From Vagococcus entomophilus (GTDB taxonomy: Bacteria; Bacillota; Bacilli; Lactobacillales; Vagococcaceae), in the NCBI RefSeq assembly GCF_003987595.1, contig NZ_NGJZ01000002.1:62001-126000 (forward strand): DNA of 64,000 bases, read 5' to 3'. The translations under genes were made by a program, and so were the position numbers. Below are positions 16,581 through 26,044 of this stretch, piece after piece. The notes below the pieces were generated by a model. The model was not told the DNA's origin and made no database searches. It saw only the letters and a program-made list of their open reading frames with translations. The stretch's first letter is position 1; each line of letters begins with the position of its first letter.

Positions 16581-18437
16581 TTATTGAGGTTTTTTTAATT
16601 TAGGAAGCATTTTTTTGAATACTAGTAAAGAAGAAAACAAAATAATGCCAACAATAGTTAGGTAGTGATGAGGAGATTCTCCAGTTTTAGGTAGTACATT
16701 GTTAGTGGAAGTGTCAGAAGCTTTTATTTTTTGATAAATTATTTTGGCTTGTTTATTTTGAGGATCGAACGCTCCTTTTAATTTTCCAACTACTTTCACC
16801 AGTTGATAACCCGAAATTTTCTTTTCAGAAACTTCGTAGTCTTGTCCAGGAGACAAGGTGAGAACGGTTGGCTTCGCGAGAGTTTTACCCGTTTCATCTA
16901 CATATGAAACAGTAAGTGTATCTTTTTCTTGAGCCTGCTTGTCATAGATAAACGTCACTTCCTGAGGTGAATTAGAAAAGGTTCCATCAGGTTCGCCAGA
17001 GACTTTAGAAAAGGAGTAATCCTTGATATCAATCTGTTTCGCATGAAATGCTTCTCCGATTTTCCCGTTCAAGAATTGGTCATCAGCCAGAGTGTTTCCT
17101 TGAGTATCTTGGTAATGGACTGTGACAGGTTTCCCAGCGTTTTTGTCATAGATAAACGTCACTTCTTGAGGCGAATTAGAAAAGGTTCCATCAGGTTCGC
17201 CGGAGACTTTAGAAAAGGAGTAATCCTTGATATCAATCTGTTTCGCATGAAATGCTTCTCCGATTTTTCCGTTCAAGGATTGGTCATCAGCCAGAGTGTT
17301 TCCTTGAGTATCTTGGTAATGGACTGTGACAGGTTTCCCAGCGTTTTTGTCATAGATAAACGTCACTTCTTGAGGCGAATTAGAAAAGGTTCCATCAGGT
17401 TCGCCGGAGACTTTAGAAAAGGAGTAATCCTTGATATCAATCTGTTTCGCATGAAATGCTTCTCCGATTTTTCCGTTCAAGGATTGGTCATCAGCCAGAG
17501 TGTTTCCTTGGGTATCTTGGTAATGGACTGTGACAGGCTTCCCAGCGTTTTTGTCATAGATAAAAGTAACAGCTGAATCAGTTCCACCAAATTGACTGTC
17601 GGCTTTCCCTTCGGTTTTTACCAAAGTATAGTCGGGGATATCCTTTGGTAAAAACGTATAATTTTCCCCTTCTTTTCCTGTTTTTATTTCATCGTCTGCT
17701 AGTTTTTCCTTGCTAGTGGTCTGATAATGTGCAGTTACTGTGATTGTGGGAGAGGGTTTCTCACCACCTAAGATTAGAGTAGCCATGGAAAAATCAGAAG
17801 AGTCTGCGTTCTTTATATCAACCCCACCTGATACGGGATAGTCAGGTAAAGAAGTATCTTTAGATGAGACTGCAGTGGCCCCCATGTGAAAGCCAGAGAT
17901 ACTAAATTTTAGAGGGATGTTGGTTGTTGTTGGTTCACTCATTCTAGTAATGGTAACAGTAACACTAGCAGTAGTCCCAGAAATCGTGGGTTTACTTGAA
18001 GTAGCCCGAATTGAAGCATCCTCTGAAGTGACTTTAAGATCGCCTAAAAATGAGAAATCGCTACTATGACTGCTAGCTTTTCCCAAATATAACTCTTGAT
18101 ATGATGGGATATAAGGAAATCCATTATCTGCGGGTATTTCAGCAATATAATCATTTCCGTTACCGGTTAGAACTGTAAATGTAGGGAATTTTACTGTAAA
18201 AGTAAGAAAAGATCCTACTTTTTCTCCTAGACAAAGTTCTGACAAATCTGTTTGTGTGATTGCTTTACTAACTGTATTTGTAACATAAGCATTTATCCCG
18301 TTTTTTCTAATATTTTCTCGAACTTGGTTCGTTACCTCGCGTACTTGTATTGTTTGTGCTGCTACATGTAGTGGGTAAACAGTCGATTGTAGCATTAATA
18401 AGGTAAGTGCGCTAAGCGTAAAAACTTTCTTCTTCAA
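16581..18437 (-). CDS. LPXTG cell-wall adhesin with MucBP repeats
   Basis: A 618-residue surface protein. An N-terminal signal peptide ends near AAQT. A roughly 220-residue unique domain of beta-rich character follows. Five MucBP-type repeats come next (VTVHYQDTQGNTLADD as the repeat opening, FIYDK as the closing). Three central ones are almost identical, the first and last divergent. The C-terminus is a sortase signal, LPKTGE, then a hydrophobic helix and a KKMLPKLKKPQ tail. MucBP domains bind mucin-like glycoproteins in related bacteria. It is transcribed away from the T4SS operon from a shared intergenic region and may assist contact with target cells, as PrgA/PrgB do for pCF10; that role is inferred. 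Confidence 0.9.
   Translation of the reverse strand: MKKKVFTLSALTLLMLQSTVYPLHVAAQTIQVREVTNQVRENIRKNGINAYVTNTVSKAITQTDLSELCLGEKVGSFLTFTVKFPTFTVLTGNGNDYIAEIPADNGFPYIPSYQELYLGKASSHSSDFSFLGDLKVTSEDASIRATSSKPTISGTTASVTVTITRMSEPTTTNIPLKFSISGFHMGATAVSSKDTSLPDYPVSGGVDIKNADSSDFSMATLILGGEKPSPTITVTAHYQTTSKEKLADDEIKTGKEGENYTFLPKDIPDYTLVKTEGKADSQFGGTDSAVTFIYDKNAGKPVTVHYQDTQGNTLADDQSLNGKIGEAFHAKQIDIKDYSFSKVSGEPDGTFSNSPQEVTFIYDKNAGKPVTVHYQDTQGNTLADDQSLNGKIGEAFHAKQIDIKDYSFSKVSGEPDGTFSNSPQEVTFIYDKNAGKPVTVHYQDTQGNTLADDQFLNGKIGEAFHAKQIDIKDYSFSKVSGEPDGTFSNSPQEVTFIYDKQAQEKDTLTVSYVDETGKTLAKPTVLTLSPGQDYEVSEKKISGYQLVKVVGKLKGAFDPQNKQAKIIYQKIKASDTSTNNVLPKTGESPHHYLTIVGIILFSSLLVFKKMLPKLKKPQ
16939..17550 (-). repeat. Three near-identical 204-base tandem repeats in the adhesin
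   Basis: The sequence recurs with a period of exactly 204 bases (68 codons); for example the same TTGTCATAGATAAA string starts at 16939, 17143, 17347 and, degenerating, 17551. Only a few bases differ between copies, which implies recent duplication or gene conversion and a risk of copy-number change. Confidence 0.92.
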
Positions 18438-18718
18438 AATTATTTTTCCTCCTTTTTACTAAAAAACCATCATATTTACAAAAATATAAATAATCCTCCA
18501 TTTAGTATACATTAAAACAAAAAAGGAATGAAAAAAAATTTTTAAAAAATAAAAAAAAAAGAAAAAAAGCTAGCAAAAAGAGGTGGAAATAAGGAGTATA
18601 CAAAAAACGCATTATATTAAATGTATATTAAAAAAACAAAGAAACTTTCTTTTTAATAAAAATAAAGTAAACTGTGTTTCAGAAGTAAAAAAAATATAAA
18701 AGGAGCTTTTTGATAAAA
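18438..18718. promoter_or_regulatory. Divergent control region of the adhesin and the T4SS operon
   Basis: A very A/T-rich 281-base region. On the minus strand AATGTATACTAAA (18502-18514) contains a TATACT -10 for the adhesin. On the plus strand AATGTATATTAAA (18620-18632) contains TATATT upstream of the T4SS. The two 13-mers differ at one position, suggesting a common operator or promoter element. No terminator is seen between them. Confidence 0.5.
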
Positions 18719-18976
18719 ATGAATTTATTGAATATTGTAGCAACAAAAATGTTTTTTGCAGCGGATACACCAGGAGTTGTAGACGATGTGTTTAAATTAA
18801 TTACTCGCTTTACTTTAGTAGGTGGAACACTATGGTTGGTATGGGGAGCAGTTATTTTGGCGGGTGCGCTCAAAGATAAAAATGGACCACAGTTGCAGCA
18901 AGGAATTTGGCAAATTGTTGGTGGCGCATTGATCATAGCTGCAGCAGCATTATTTCAGGAAGCTCTTAAGAATTAA
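18719..18976 (+). CDS. VirB2-like T4SS pilin candidate
   Basis: An 85-residue protein with two hydrophobic helices (about 28-48 and 62-80) separated by a short charged loop (ALKDKNGPQ), preceded by a short N-terminal leader ending FFAAD. Small two-TM proteins of this type open many Gram-positive T4SS operons (PrgF/Maff2 class) and are the VirB2 equivalents. AAAAGGAG at 18698-18705 serves either ATG 18719 or TTG 18710; ATG is preferred. The identification combines topology with position directly before a VirB6-like gene. Confidence 0.68.
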   Translation: MNLLNIVATKMFFAADTPGVVDDVFKLITRFTLVGGTLWLVWGAVILAGALKDKNGPQLQQGIWQIVGGALIIAAAALFQEALKN

Positions 18977-19049
18977 AAAATAAAAGATGAAAAATAGGGC
19001 CTAAAGCAGGTATGTGGTGGGCTCTTTTTTGTATCGGAGGAAACAAAAA

Positions 19050-19877
19050 ATGAATGATGCAGTCTTAGACTTATACGATGAAATTATGAAGTATCTGAGA
19101 GGAGATTCTGTTACTCAGTTATTGACTCAGAGTCTCCCGGATTTTATTAAAGCTGCGTATAATATGGTGGTCGAACTTCAACAGCATGTTATTGGTCCTA
19201 TTGGTTTTTCACTATTGTCTGTATTTATTTTGTTGGAATTTCAAAAAATTTCATTGAAAGTCGAGGGTGCAGGGGGGGCACCGATGTTAGGGTTTGAAAT
19301 GATTATGAAGGCAATGGTGAAGTTTGTCTTGTCCTATATTTTGCTTTCTAATATTCAGTTGGTACTAAATGCAATCATTAGCTTGACCAATACAATGACC
19401 GCGAAAGTCTTAAGCTACCCAGTAGAAAATGGAGATCTTGCTAACATGCGAGCAAAAGTAGCAAGTGCAGCTTCAGACTTGAGTTGGTGGACATGTTTAA
19501 TTGTATTACTTGTTTTTGCAATGTTATTTTTAGTGGCACTGGTAATTCAAACGTATATTCGCTTAGTTGTTTATCTGCGTTTGATGGAACTCTATCTTTA
19601 CTGCGCATTAGCACCTATTCCTATTGGAGCTGCGCCAAGCCAAGAATTTTCATCCATGACAAAGAATTTCTTGAAAAATTTCGCATCAAGTGCGCTCCAG
19701 GCCACCGTAATTGCTTTAGTATTAGTTATTTATCCAACAATATTTGAGGGCCTGATAGATTCTATGGGATCGACGATTTGGACAATTATTCTGGGAATGT
19801 TGATTTATATGTTGGCATTGATTTTCGCCATTCAAAAAACGGGTACATGGGCTAAGATGGTTTTCCAAGCACAATAA
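19050..19877 (+). CDS. VirB6-like T4SS channel protein
   Basis: A 275-residue polytopic membrane protein with about six TM helices and the TrbL/VirB6-type pattern. A long N-terminal amphipathic part precedes clustered TMs, with a conserved-looking LYCALAPIPIGAAPS loop typical of this family in conjugative elements. It would form the inner-membrane channel. The start is ATG 19050 with CGGAGG nine bases upstream; an in-frame GTG at 19014 precedes that site. It lies between the pilin and PrgI, as in pCF10 and Tn916-like systems. Confidence 0.8.
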   Translation: MNDAVLDLYDEIMKYLRGDSVTQLLTQSLPDFIKAAYNMVVELQQHVIGPIGFSLLSVFILLEFQKISLKVEGAGGAPMLGFEMIMKAMVKFVLSYILLSNIQLVLNAIISLTNTMTAKVLSYPVENGDLANMRAKVASAASDLSWWTCLIVLLVFAMLFLVALVIQTYIRLVVYLRLMELYLYCALAPIPIGAAPSQEFSSMTKNFLKNFASSALQATVIALVLVIYPTIFEGLIDSMGSTIWTIILGMLIYMLALIFAIQKTGTWAKMVFQAQ

Positions 19878-19896
19878 GGAAATGAAAGGAGAAATT

Positions 19897-20205
19897 ATGG
19901 CAATTGAAGTAAAAGTTCCTAAAGATATAAAAGAATATAAAGAAAAAATCATGTTTGGTATGACAATTAAACAATTAATTACGTTATTAATTGCGATTGG
20001 CGTTAATATAGCACTGGCCTTTTTATTTATTACCGTTTATGGACTTGAGATGAACTCTATAAGTTGGGTAATGATTTTAGTTTCGTTACCAATTCTCTCT
20101 TTCGGATGGGTGAGACGGAATGAGCTATCTTTTTTCGCATTTTTACAAATTTTATTAAAGTATCATTCGGATCCCAACAGATTGGAGAAACAAGACGATG
20201 TTTAA
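19897..20205 (+). CDS. prgI: PrgI-family T4SS membrane protein (VirB3-like)
   Basis: A 102-residue protein with the PrgI family start (EVKVPKDIKEYKEKIMFGMT) and two TM helices. It probably plays the VirB3 role next to VirB4. AAAGGAG sits five bases before ATG 19897; the longer frame from 19882 contains the ribosome site. It overlaps the VirB4 gene by eight bases, showing translational coupling. Confidence 0.88.
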   Translation: MAIEVKVPKDIKEYKEKIMFGMTIKQLITLLIAIGVNIALAFLFITVYGLEMNSISWVMILVSLPILSFGWVRRNELSFFAFLQILLKYHSDPNRLEKQDDV

Positions 20206-22528
20206 GAAAAAAAAGGTAGAAAAAAAACAAGAACCCCCTAAGAAAAAAGAAACAAAAAATAAAGGAAAACAAATAGAGGATATCTTATGGTTTAAAGAGT
20301 TTGATGAAAAAGGGATATGTCAGTTAGAAAAAAAATACTATTCTATGACTTTTTATATTGAAGGAGTCAACTACCGCTTATTATCTGAGGATGGTAAAAT
20401 CGAGATCTTTTATCGCTATTGTGAGTTTTTGAATTCTTTTGATAATAAAATACAGTTGCAAATAACGTTACAAAAAAAGAAACGGACATTATCGGAAGTT
20501 CAAAATATTTTAAACTACCCTCATTATGAAGATGATTGGAATTGTTACCGAGAAGAAATGAACAATTTGGTAAATGAGAAAGCCTCAGATCCCAACAATG
20601 GATATGAGGTCAAAAGTTATTTGACTTTTGTCCAATACTTTGAAAATGAAGAAGAAGCACAACGTGGATTTAAAACGTTGGAAGAACGGCTCTCGCAGTT
20701 TGTTCGCCGGATTGGTGGTCGCACGAATCGATTAAATCGAAGTGAGCGTTTAGCTGTTTGTCGGAATATATTAACAAATAATTGTGAGACTGACAGAAGT
20801 TCAGAGTCTTATCAAACAAAAAAAGATATTTTACCAAACGAAGTTCGGATGAAAGAATCGAAGGAATATTTACGTCTGGATGAATTGTATGCTAAGTCTT
20901 ATTATTTTGCGAAATACCCTGCAGAGTTGACAGACGAAGTACTGAGTGAATTTCTGGATTTACCAAAAGAGTTTAATGTGAATTTATTTATTCAACCTAT
21001 GAATCAGGACGATGCGTTTGATCTTGTCAAAACAAAACTAGCTTTTATGGAGCAGCATAAAGTTGACGAACAGAAAAAAGCCTTAAAGAGTGGCTATGAT
21101 TATGAAATGCTACCATATGACTTGTCTTATTCTTTGGATGAAGCGAAAGATCTGTTAAATGAGTTACAAAATAAGAGTCAGAAATTATTTAATGTGACGG
21201 GGTCTGTCTACTATCTTTCAGAGACAAAAGAGAAGATGAACGAAGTTGGAAATTTGTTTATCAATACAGCGAGAAGGTATGGCTTGCAGTTGACCCCTCT
21301 TTTCTACTTACAAGAAGCTGGTTTAAATGCTACTCTCCCTATTGGGAACAGCAAACTGCCATATGAGCGGTCTTTAACCACTGCCAGTACAGCGATTTTC
21401 CTACCGTTTCCAGCGTTAGACATGATGCAAAAAAATGGGCTATATTACGGAATCAACGATATTAGTAAGAATATCATATCTATGAATCGAAAGTTTTTGA
21501 AAGCACCAAATGGTTTTGTACTAGGAACTCCTGGTTCTGGGAAAAGTTTTGCAGTCAAACGTGAAGTAGTGAATGTTTTGTTGAAAAATCCTAAAGATGA
21601 AGTCATTATTATTGATCCAGAACGAGAATATCAGCAACTGTGTGAAAATTTTACGGGCGAGCAGGTTATTATCTCCAACGATGCGAAAACCTATATCAAT
21701 CCGTTAGATTTAATTGCTGATGAAAATAATGAATTTGATATGGGTCAAATTTTATTTAAAGCTGAATTTATCATCTCTTTGTGTGATTTGATTGTTGGAG
21801 GAGTCATGGGGCTATCGTCTGTTCAGAAATCAATCATTGATCGAAATGTGCGCAAAACCTATGAGCTTTTCCGAACAAAAAATGAAATGCCAACATTATA
21901 TGATTTTTATGAGGTTTTAAAAGAGGAAACAGAGGAAGAAGCGCATCGTTTGGTATTAGAGCTAGAGCTTTATATGGAAGGGAGCTTATCTTTATTTTCT
22001 CACAAAACCAATGTTAATACGGATAATCGACTTGTTGTCTATGATATTAAGGATCTAGGCCGTCAAATGAAAACGCTAGGAATGCTGGTGGTGTTGGACC
22101 AAGTCTGGAATAAAATTTGTCTAAACCGAGAAAAAGGGATTCGAACGTGGGTTTACATTGATGAAATGCAGTTACTTTTTACGAACGAATATGCTTCTAA
22201 TTATTTCTTCGAACTATGGAGTAGGGCCCGCAAATGGGGAGCAATTCCAACTGGCATTACTCAGAATGTAGAAACATTATTACTATCAGACTTAGCTCGA
22301 AGAATGTTGTCTAATAGTGAGTTTGTGATGTTGTTAAATCAAGCAAAGTCAGATCGAAGTCAAGTTGTACGTTTATTTGATATCTCAGAAGATCAAGAAA
22401 AATATCTTGTAAACTCGCCTGAGGGATGTGGGTTGTTAATATTTGGAGAGAATGTATTCCCATTTGTAGACCGTTTCCCCAAAGAAACGAAATTATACCA
22501 AATGATGACGACAAAACCAGAGGAGTAG
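20198..22528 (+). CDS. VirB4-like T4SS ATPase
   Basis: A 776-residue ATPase of the VirB4/TraE/PrgJ type that energises T4SS assembly. Walker A is GTPGSGKS at about 443-450, after GFVLG. Walker B is WVYIDEMQLLF, and a C-terminal GITQNVETLL motif is typical of VirB4. The basic N-terminus (KKKKVEKKQEPPKKK) is unusual only in its density of lysines. It is the best signature gene of the cluster. All nucleotide-binding motifs look intact, so the system is probably functional. Confidence 0.95.
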   Translation: MFKKKKVEKKQEPPKKKETKNKGKQIEDILWFKEFDEKGICQLEKKYYSMTFYIEGVNYRLLSEDGKIEIFYRYCEFLNSFDNKIQLQITLQKKKRTLSEVQNILNYPHYEDDWNCYREEMNNLVNEKASDPNNGYEVKSYLTFVQYFENEEEAQRGFKTLEERLSQFVRRIGGRTNRLNRSERLAVCRNILTNNCETDRSSESYQTKKDILPNEVRMKESKEYLRLDELYAKSYYFAKYPAELTDEVLSEFLDLPKEFNVNLFIQPMNQDDAFDLVKTKLAFMEQHKVDEQKKALKSGYDYEMLPYDLSYSLDEAKDLLNELQNKSQKLFNVTGSVYYLSETKEKMNEVGNLFINTARRYGLQLTPLFYLQEAGLNATLPIGNSKLPYERSLTTASTAIFLPFPALDMMQKNGLYYGINDISKNIISMNRKFLKAPNGFVLGTPGSGKSFAVKREVVNVLLKNPKDEVIIIDPEREYQQLCENFTGEQVIISNDAKTYINPLDLIADENNEFDMGQILFKAEFIISLCDLIVGGVMGLSSVQKSIIDRNVRKTYELFRTKNEMPTLYDFYEVLKEETEEEAHRLVLELELYMEGSLSLFSHKTNVNTDNRLVVYDIKDLGRQMKTLGMLVVLDQVWNKICLNREKGIRTWVYIDEMQLLFTNEYASNYFFELWSRARKWGAIPTGITQNVETLLLSDLARRMLSNSEFVMLLNQAKSDRSQVVRLFDISEDQEKYLVNSPEGCGLLIFGENVFPFVDRFPKETKLYQMMTTKPEE

Positions 22529-22538
22529 AGCGTGAGTC

Positions 22539-25019
22539 ATGGAAAATGAAAAACACAGACAAGAGAATCCTAAAGAAATAGAAGCGGCAAAAAAATCTGG
22601 TGAGAATGTACTAGGCTCCTCTGTGAAAATGACTAAAAAAGTTTTCATGAACAAGCATCAACGGTTAAATAAGAAGCCAAGTATAGGGTATAAAGGTTAC
22701 AGTGGGAAACCAAAGAGTTTACTAAAAAAGAAACCTTTGAGCATTGTTCAAGAGAAAAATCCTGCCCAATTGATTGGGGGAGCAAAAAAATCAGGCCAAA
22801 AACAAGATTTATCGAATAAAGTGGAATCGTTAAAACGAGTGGTTGACAACAAGGCAGCTGAAAAGGTAGCAAGTCTTAACCCAAAAACAAAAAAAGCAGT
22901 GTACGCTAAAAAAATGTTAGAAATGGTAATCAATACAATTGGTCGTGACGCAAATGGTTCTTTGAATCTTATTGGCTTAATTCTTTCGATTGTAATTATT
23001 TTTTCAATCGTGCTGGCAACGGCCCCTTTACTGCCGATCATTGTCATATTAGCAGCAATCATTGCGATATTTTTAGCTATATGGAGCTTTTTAGTGGGAC
23101 TATTTACGATTAAAACTGAAAATATGGCGCTAGAAGAAGCGTATCGTTTGGTTACTTATATGGATGCAGAAACGAATCAAAACATTCATAATCTGTATCA
23201 AAAATATTCCTTAGATCAAAATGTTGATCAAGTGAAATTTACTGTCAATGGCTTTGCCGCAAATGCAGAGGACTTTTTATACTCTACGGACGGAGATAAA
23301 TTTTTATACTATCTTAATGCGAAATACGAAGATTATGATATTGATAACAAAGTGGATAAAAATAATTATTTCAATGTAACCACGGTCCGCCAAGAGATGC
23401 AAGCCTTGCATAAAGAAGGGTTTCACTATACAGATGATGGCATTAAAACAGAAAAAGTCAAAGAAACTACAACAGTATATGATCCAGATACAGGAAAAGA
23501 AGAAACAAAAGAACAAATTGTAGAGAAAAAAGTTGCGACGATAAATGTCTCTATCACTTCGCTGACACAAGTTGTGGATGAGCATCCCTCAATTATGACT
23601 GTTGATCAAAGAGATAAGTTTTTCCCAATTCAAGATTTGCCTCAGTTTGTTAATAAGATTGCCCTTGGAAATCCCTTAGGAAAAAATAAATATGCTACCG
23701 TAACTGAAAAGTATGGGTATCGTGGCCGGAATACGGATTCATGGGACAATTATGTTAGAATTCGGGCAACTAAAGGAGATCCGGTATATGCAACTGCAAA
23801 AGAAGAAGTGGATGAAATCAGTGGCGGTACAGTTGAAAACTTCGGACCACAAAAATTAAAAGTTATCTATAAGAATTTGACGAATATCAAAGTGCGAGAA
23901 GGGCAAAACTTAAATGAAGGAGACCTAATCGGATATACAGCTATCAACGGGATTGATATGTCGATTAAAGAAAATAGAACGCTGCATAAAGATCCTAATC
24001 TTTATCCATCAGCATACATGGATCGTTTATCTTACCAATTTCCTGGGAATGATGGAACACTGCTTCCAGGAGGTGGATTGACGGGAGATTTAATTGACCC
24101 ACCGGCAAGTGTATCTAAATGGCGAGATTTAGCGCAAAAATATTGTGATCAAAACAATATTTCGAAGTATGTGAACTTAGTTTTGGCAATAATTTGGGAA
24201 GAGTCAGGTGGAGACAGCCAAAAAAACCCAGATATTATGCAATCAAGTGAGTCAGCAGGGCATAAAATTACAAACCCAGAAGAATCCATTCAAGCAGGTA
24301 CCAAGTTACTAGCCAGTTTAATCAAACAAGGGAAAGATGACCAAGTGCTAGATATAGCCGTTTTACAAGCTTATAATTATGGATCTGGATTTCTTGATTG
24401 GCTTAAGGAGAAAAATTTCAAGTACAGTTTTGAAACGGGAAAAAATTACGCAGCAGAAAAAGCAAAAAGTAAAACCATCGCTTATGCAAATCCAATCGCA
24501 GAAAAAATGGGGTATTCTTGGCGGTATGCTTATGGAAACATGTTCTATGTAAAATTGGTAACGCAACATATCACACAAGAGACTGGAGAGTTAGTAAATA
24601 TTGCGAAGAAAGAAGTCGGAATGTCGAATGGGAGTAAATACTGGGAGTGGTTTGGATATAATGGACGTATTGAGTGGTGCCAAATTTTCGTGAGTTGGGT
24701 AGCAAATCAAGCTGGCTATGATGCGGATGGCTTGATTCTAAAGACTGCTTCTTGTATTACAGAAGTAGACTACTTAAAAAAGAACGCTCGCTATAAAGAG
24801 GCAGTATCAGGATATATTCCTAAATCAGGAGATTTGATTTTCTTTGATTGGTCGGGGACAAGGACAGGAAAAGATCACGTCGGAATTGTGGAATACTCAG
24901 ATGGTAAGACTGTTCAAACCATTGAGGGGAATTCATCTGACATGGTCAAACGGAATACCTACAATATTAACGATATCAACATTTCTGGCTATGGCAATAT
25001 GAGCGGAGGAGAAGGATGA
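22539..25019 (+). CDS. PrgK-like T4SS cell-wall hydrolase (LytM-like, SLT, CHAP)
   Basis: An 826-residue VirB1-type protein. A basic cytoplasmic N-terminal region precedes a TM helix pair near 145-190. A LytM/M23-like domain (about 365-495, GYRGRNTDSWDNYV to DPNLYPSAY) lacks the zinc-binding His/Asp residues and is probably inactive. The SLT-type lysozyme domain (about 525-680) has catalytic E in IIWEESGGD. The C-terminal CHAP domain has Cys in EWCQIFVSW and His in KDHVGIVEY. The three-domain order matches PrgK of pCF10. It would open peptidoglycan for the channel. It starts ten bases after virB4 and overlaps the next gene (ATGA). Confidence 0.92.
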   Translation: MENEKHRQENPKEIEAAKKSGENVLGSSVKMTKKVFMNKHQRLNKKPSIGYKGYSGKPKSLLKKKPLSIVQEKNPAQLIGGAKKSGQKQDLSNKVESLKRVVDNKAAEKVASLNPKTKKAVYAKKMLEMVINTIGRDANGSLNLIGLILSIVIIFSIVLATAPLLPIIVILAAIIAIFLAIWSFLVGLFTIKTENMALEEAYRLVTYMDAETNQNIHNLYQKYSLDQNVDQVKFTVNGFAANAEDFLYSTDGDKFLYYLNAKYEDYDIDNKVDKNNYFNVTTVRQEMQALHKEGFHYTDDGIKTEKVKETTTVYDPDTGKEETKEQIVEKKVATINVSITSLTQVVDEHPSIMTVDQRDKFFPIQDLPQFVNKIALGNPLGKNKYATVTEKYGYRGRNTDSWDNYVRIRATKGDPVYATAKEEVDEISGGTVENFGPQKLKVIYKNLTNIKVREGQNLNEGDLIGYTAINGIDMSIKENRTLHKDPNLYPSAYMDRLSYQFPGNDGTLLPGGGLTGDLIDPPASVSKWRDLAQKYCDQNNISKYVNLVLAIIWEESGGDSQKNPDIMQSSESAGHKITNPEESIQAGTKLLASLIKQGKDDQVLDIAVLQAYNYGSGFLDWLKEKNFKYSFETGKNYAAEKAKSKTIAYANPIAEKMGYSWRYAYGNMFYVKLVTQHITQETGELVNIAKKEVGMSNGSKYWEWFGYNGRIEWCQIFVSWVANQAGYDADGLILKTASCITEVDYLKKNARYKEAVSGYIPKSGDLIFFDWSGTRTGKDHVGIVEYSDGKTVQTIEGNSSDMVKRNTYNINDINISGYGNMSGGEG

Positions 25020-25954
25020 TTAAAAATATTTTAGAAACCAAAGAAGGACGAAGGCTTGGTCTGATCGGGCTAGCCCTTCTTTGTTCCATAATTGTGTTGG
25101 GGCTGCTATTTATTAAGATGCCTCTTACGCATAAAAAAACAACGCAATCACCTACAGAAAAAGAAAAGTATGCGAAGCAGTTGGAAGAGTCAGCTATTAA
25201 AAATGGCACAGTTTATCAAGGGATTTGGATATCAAACCGTGCAGATAAGATGCAAGTCGAAATTAAAAGCAATGGAAGCTATGAGGCAACAAGATGGCTA
25301 ACAACAGGGTATGTTACAACTGATGGAAAAGATATGACCTTTAAAGATAAAAATAAAGGTAAGGTTAGTTTTTCATTTGAAACCCAAAACGGTCGAACTT
25401 TTTTACGTTATAAAAGTAAAAAAGAAAATATTTTACTCTTTCCCGATGAGGAAACAAAAAAAATTATATTAAATCAGGCCACAGAAAACAAAGCAGCTAC
25501 TGAGCAAGTTAAATCTCAAAAATGGCTAGATGTACTGCAAAAAGGCAACTGGGAAAGTGAAAAAAATGGGGATCATTATGAATTAGCTTTTAACTCAGAT
25601 GCATACACTCAAACATATGTTTCCAAAGAAAAATTGGAAAAGAAAGTCTATCAGTATCGTATCCTTAATCAAGAGGAATCAGACGATCAACTAAGCTGTA
25701 ACATTACACTAGTTCGTACGGATACAGATGGAAGTCAAGAAAAAATAGAGTGCACACTAACAGAAAAAACAAATGTTTATCAATTAAATGCAGTTTCAGG
25801 AACTTTTTTATGGCTTTCGAGCTATCAAAAAGAGGTTAGTAAAGTGGCTCTTACACAGACAGGTGTAGAAAAAGAAGAAGCAAAAAAAATAACACAAACA
25901 ACGGTAGATGAAAACGGGAATCAAGTAGTTGTAAAAGAAGAATCAATTAATTAA
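25016..25954 (+). CDS. Membrane-anchored T4SS-associated protein (VirB8 position)
   Basis: A 312-residue protein. It has a short cytoplasmic N-terminus, one TM near 14-36 (LGLIGLALLCSIIVLGLL) and a large exported part. The exported part seems to hold two similar beta-rich units (YQGIWISNRADKMQVEI and LQKGNWESEKNGDHYELAF both begin with a G/N-x-W core). Its location directly after the PrgK-like gene is that of the VirB8-like PrgL of pCF10, and the topology fits. I see no clear VirB8 sequence signature, so the equivalence is positional. Translationally coupled by a four-base overlap. Confidence 0.72.
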   Translation: MIKNILETKEGRRLGLIGLALLCSIIVLGLLFIKMPLTHKKTTQSPTEKEKYAKQLEESAIKNGTVYQGIWISNRADKMQVEIKSNGSYEATRWLTTGYVTTDGKDMTFKDKNKGKVSFSFETQNGRTFLRYKSKKENILLFPDEETKKIILNQATENKAATEQVKSQKWLDVLQKGNWESEKNGDHYELAFNSDAYTQTYVSKEKLEKKVYQYRILNQEESDDQLSCNITLVRTDTDGSQEKIECTLTEKTNVYQLNAVSGTFLWLSSYQKEVSKVALTQTGVEKEEAKKITQTTVDENGNQVVVKEESIN

Positions 25955-26044
25955 ACGGAATTTTTTTTAGAAAAAAGAAAAAAAAGAAATAGAGTTTGAT
26001 GTTTATTTTGATATGATAAAAGAAAAAAAGTGAGGTAATCTAAT

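Noticed and set aside
17043-17576. 177-residue open frame on the plus strand with internal repeats
   Set aside because: It is the antisense shadow of the MucBP repeats; its repeats follow from the 204-base unit and it has no ribosome site.
18976-19050. Attenuating terminator between the pilin and the VirB6-like gene
   Set aside because: GGCC and GGCT before a T run can pair only over four bases with a long loop, too weak to call.
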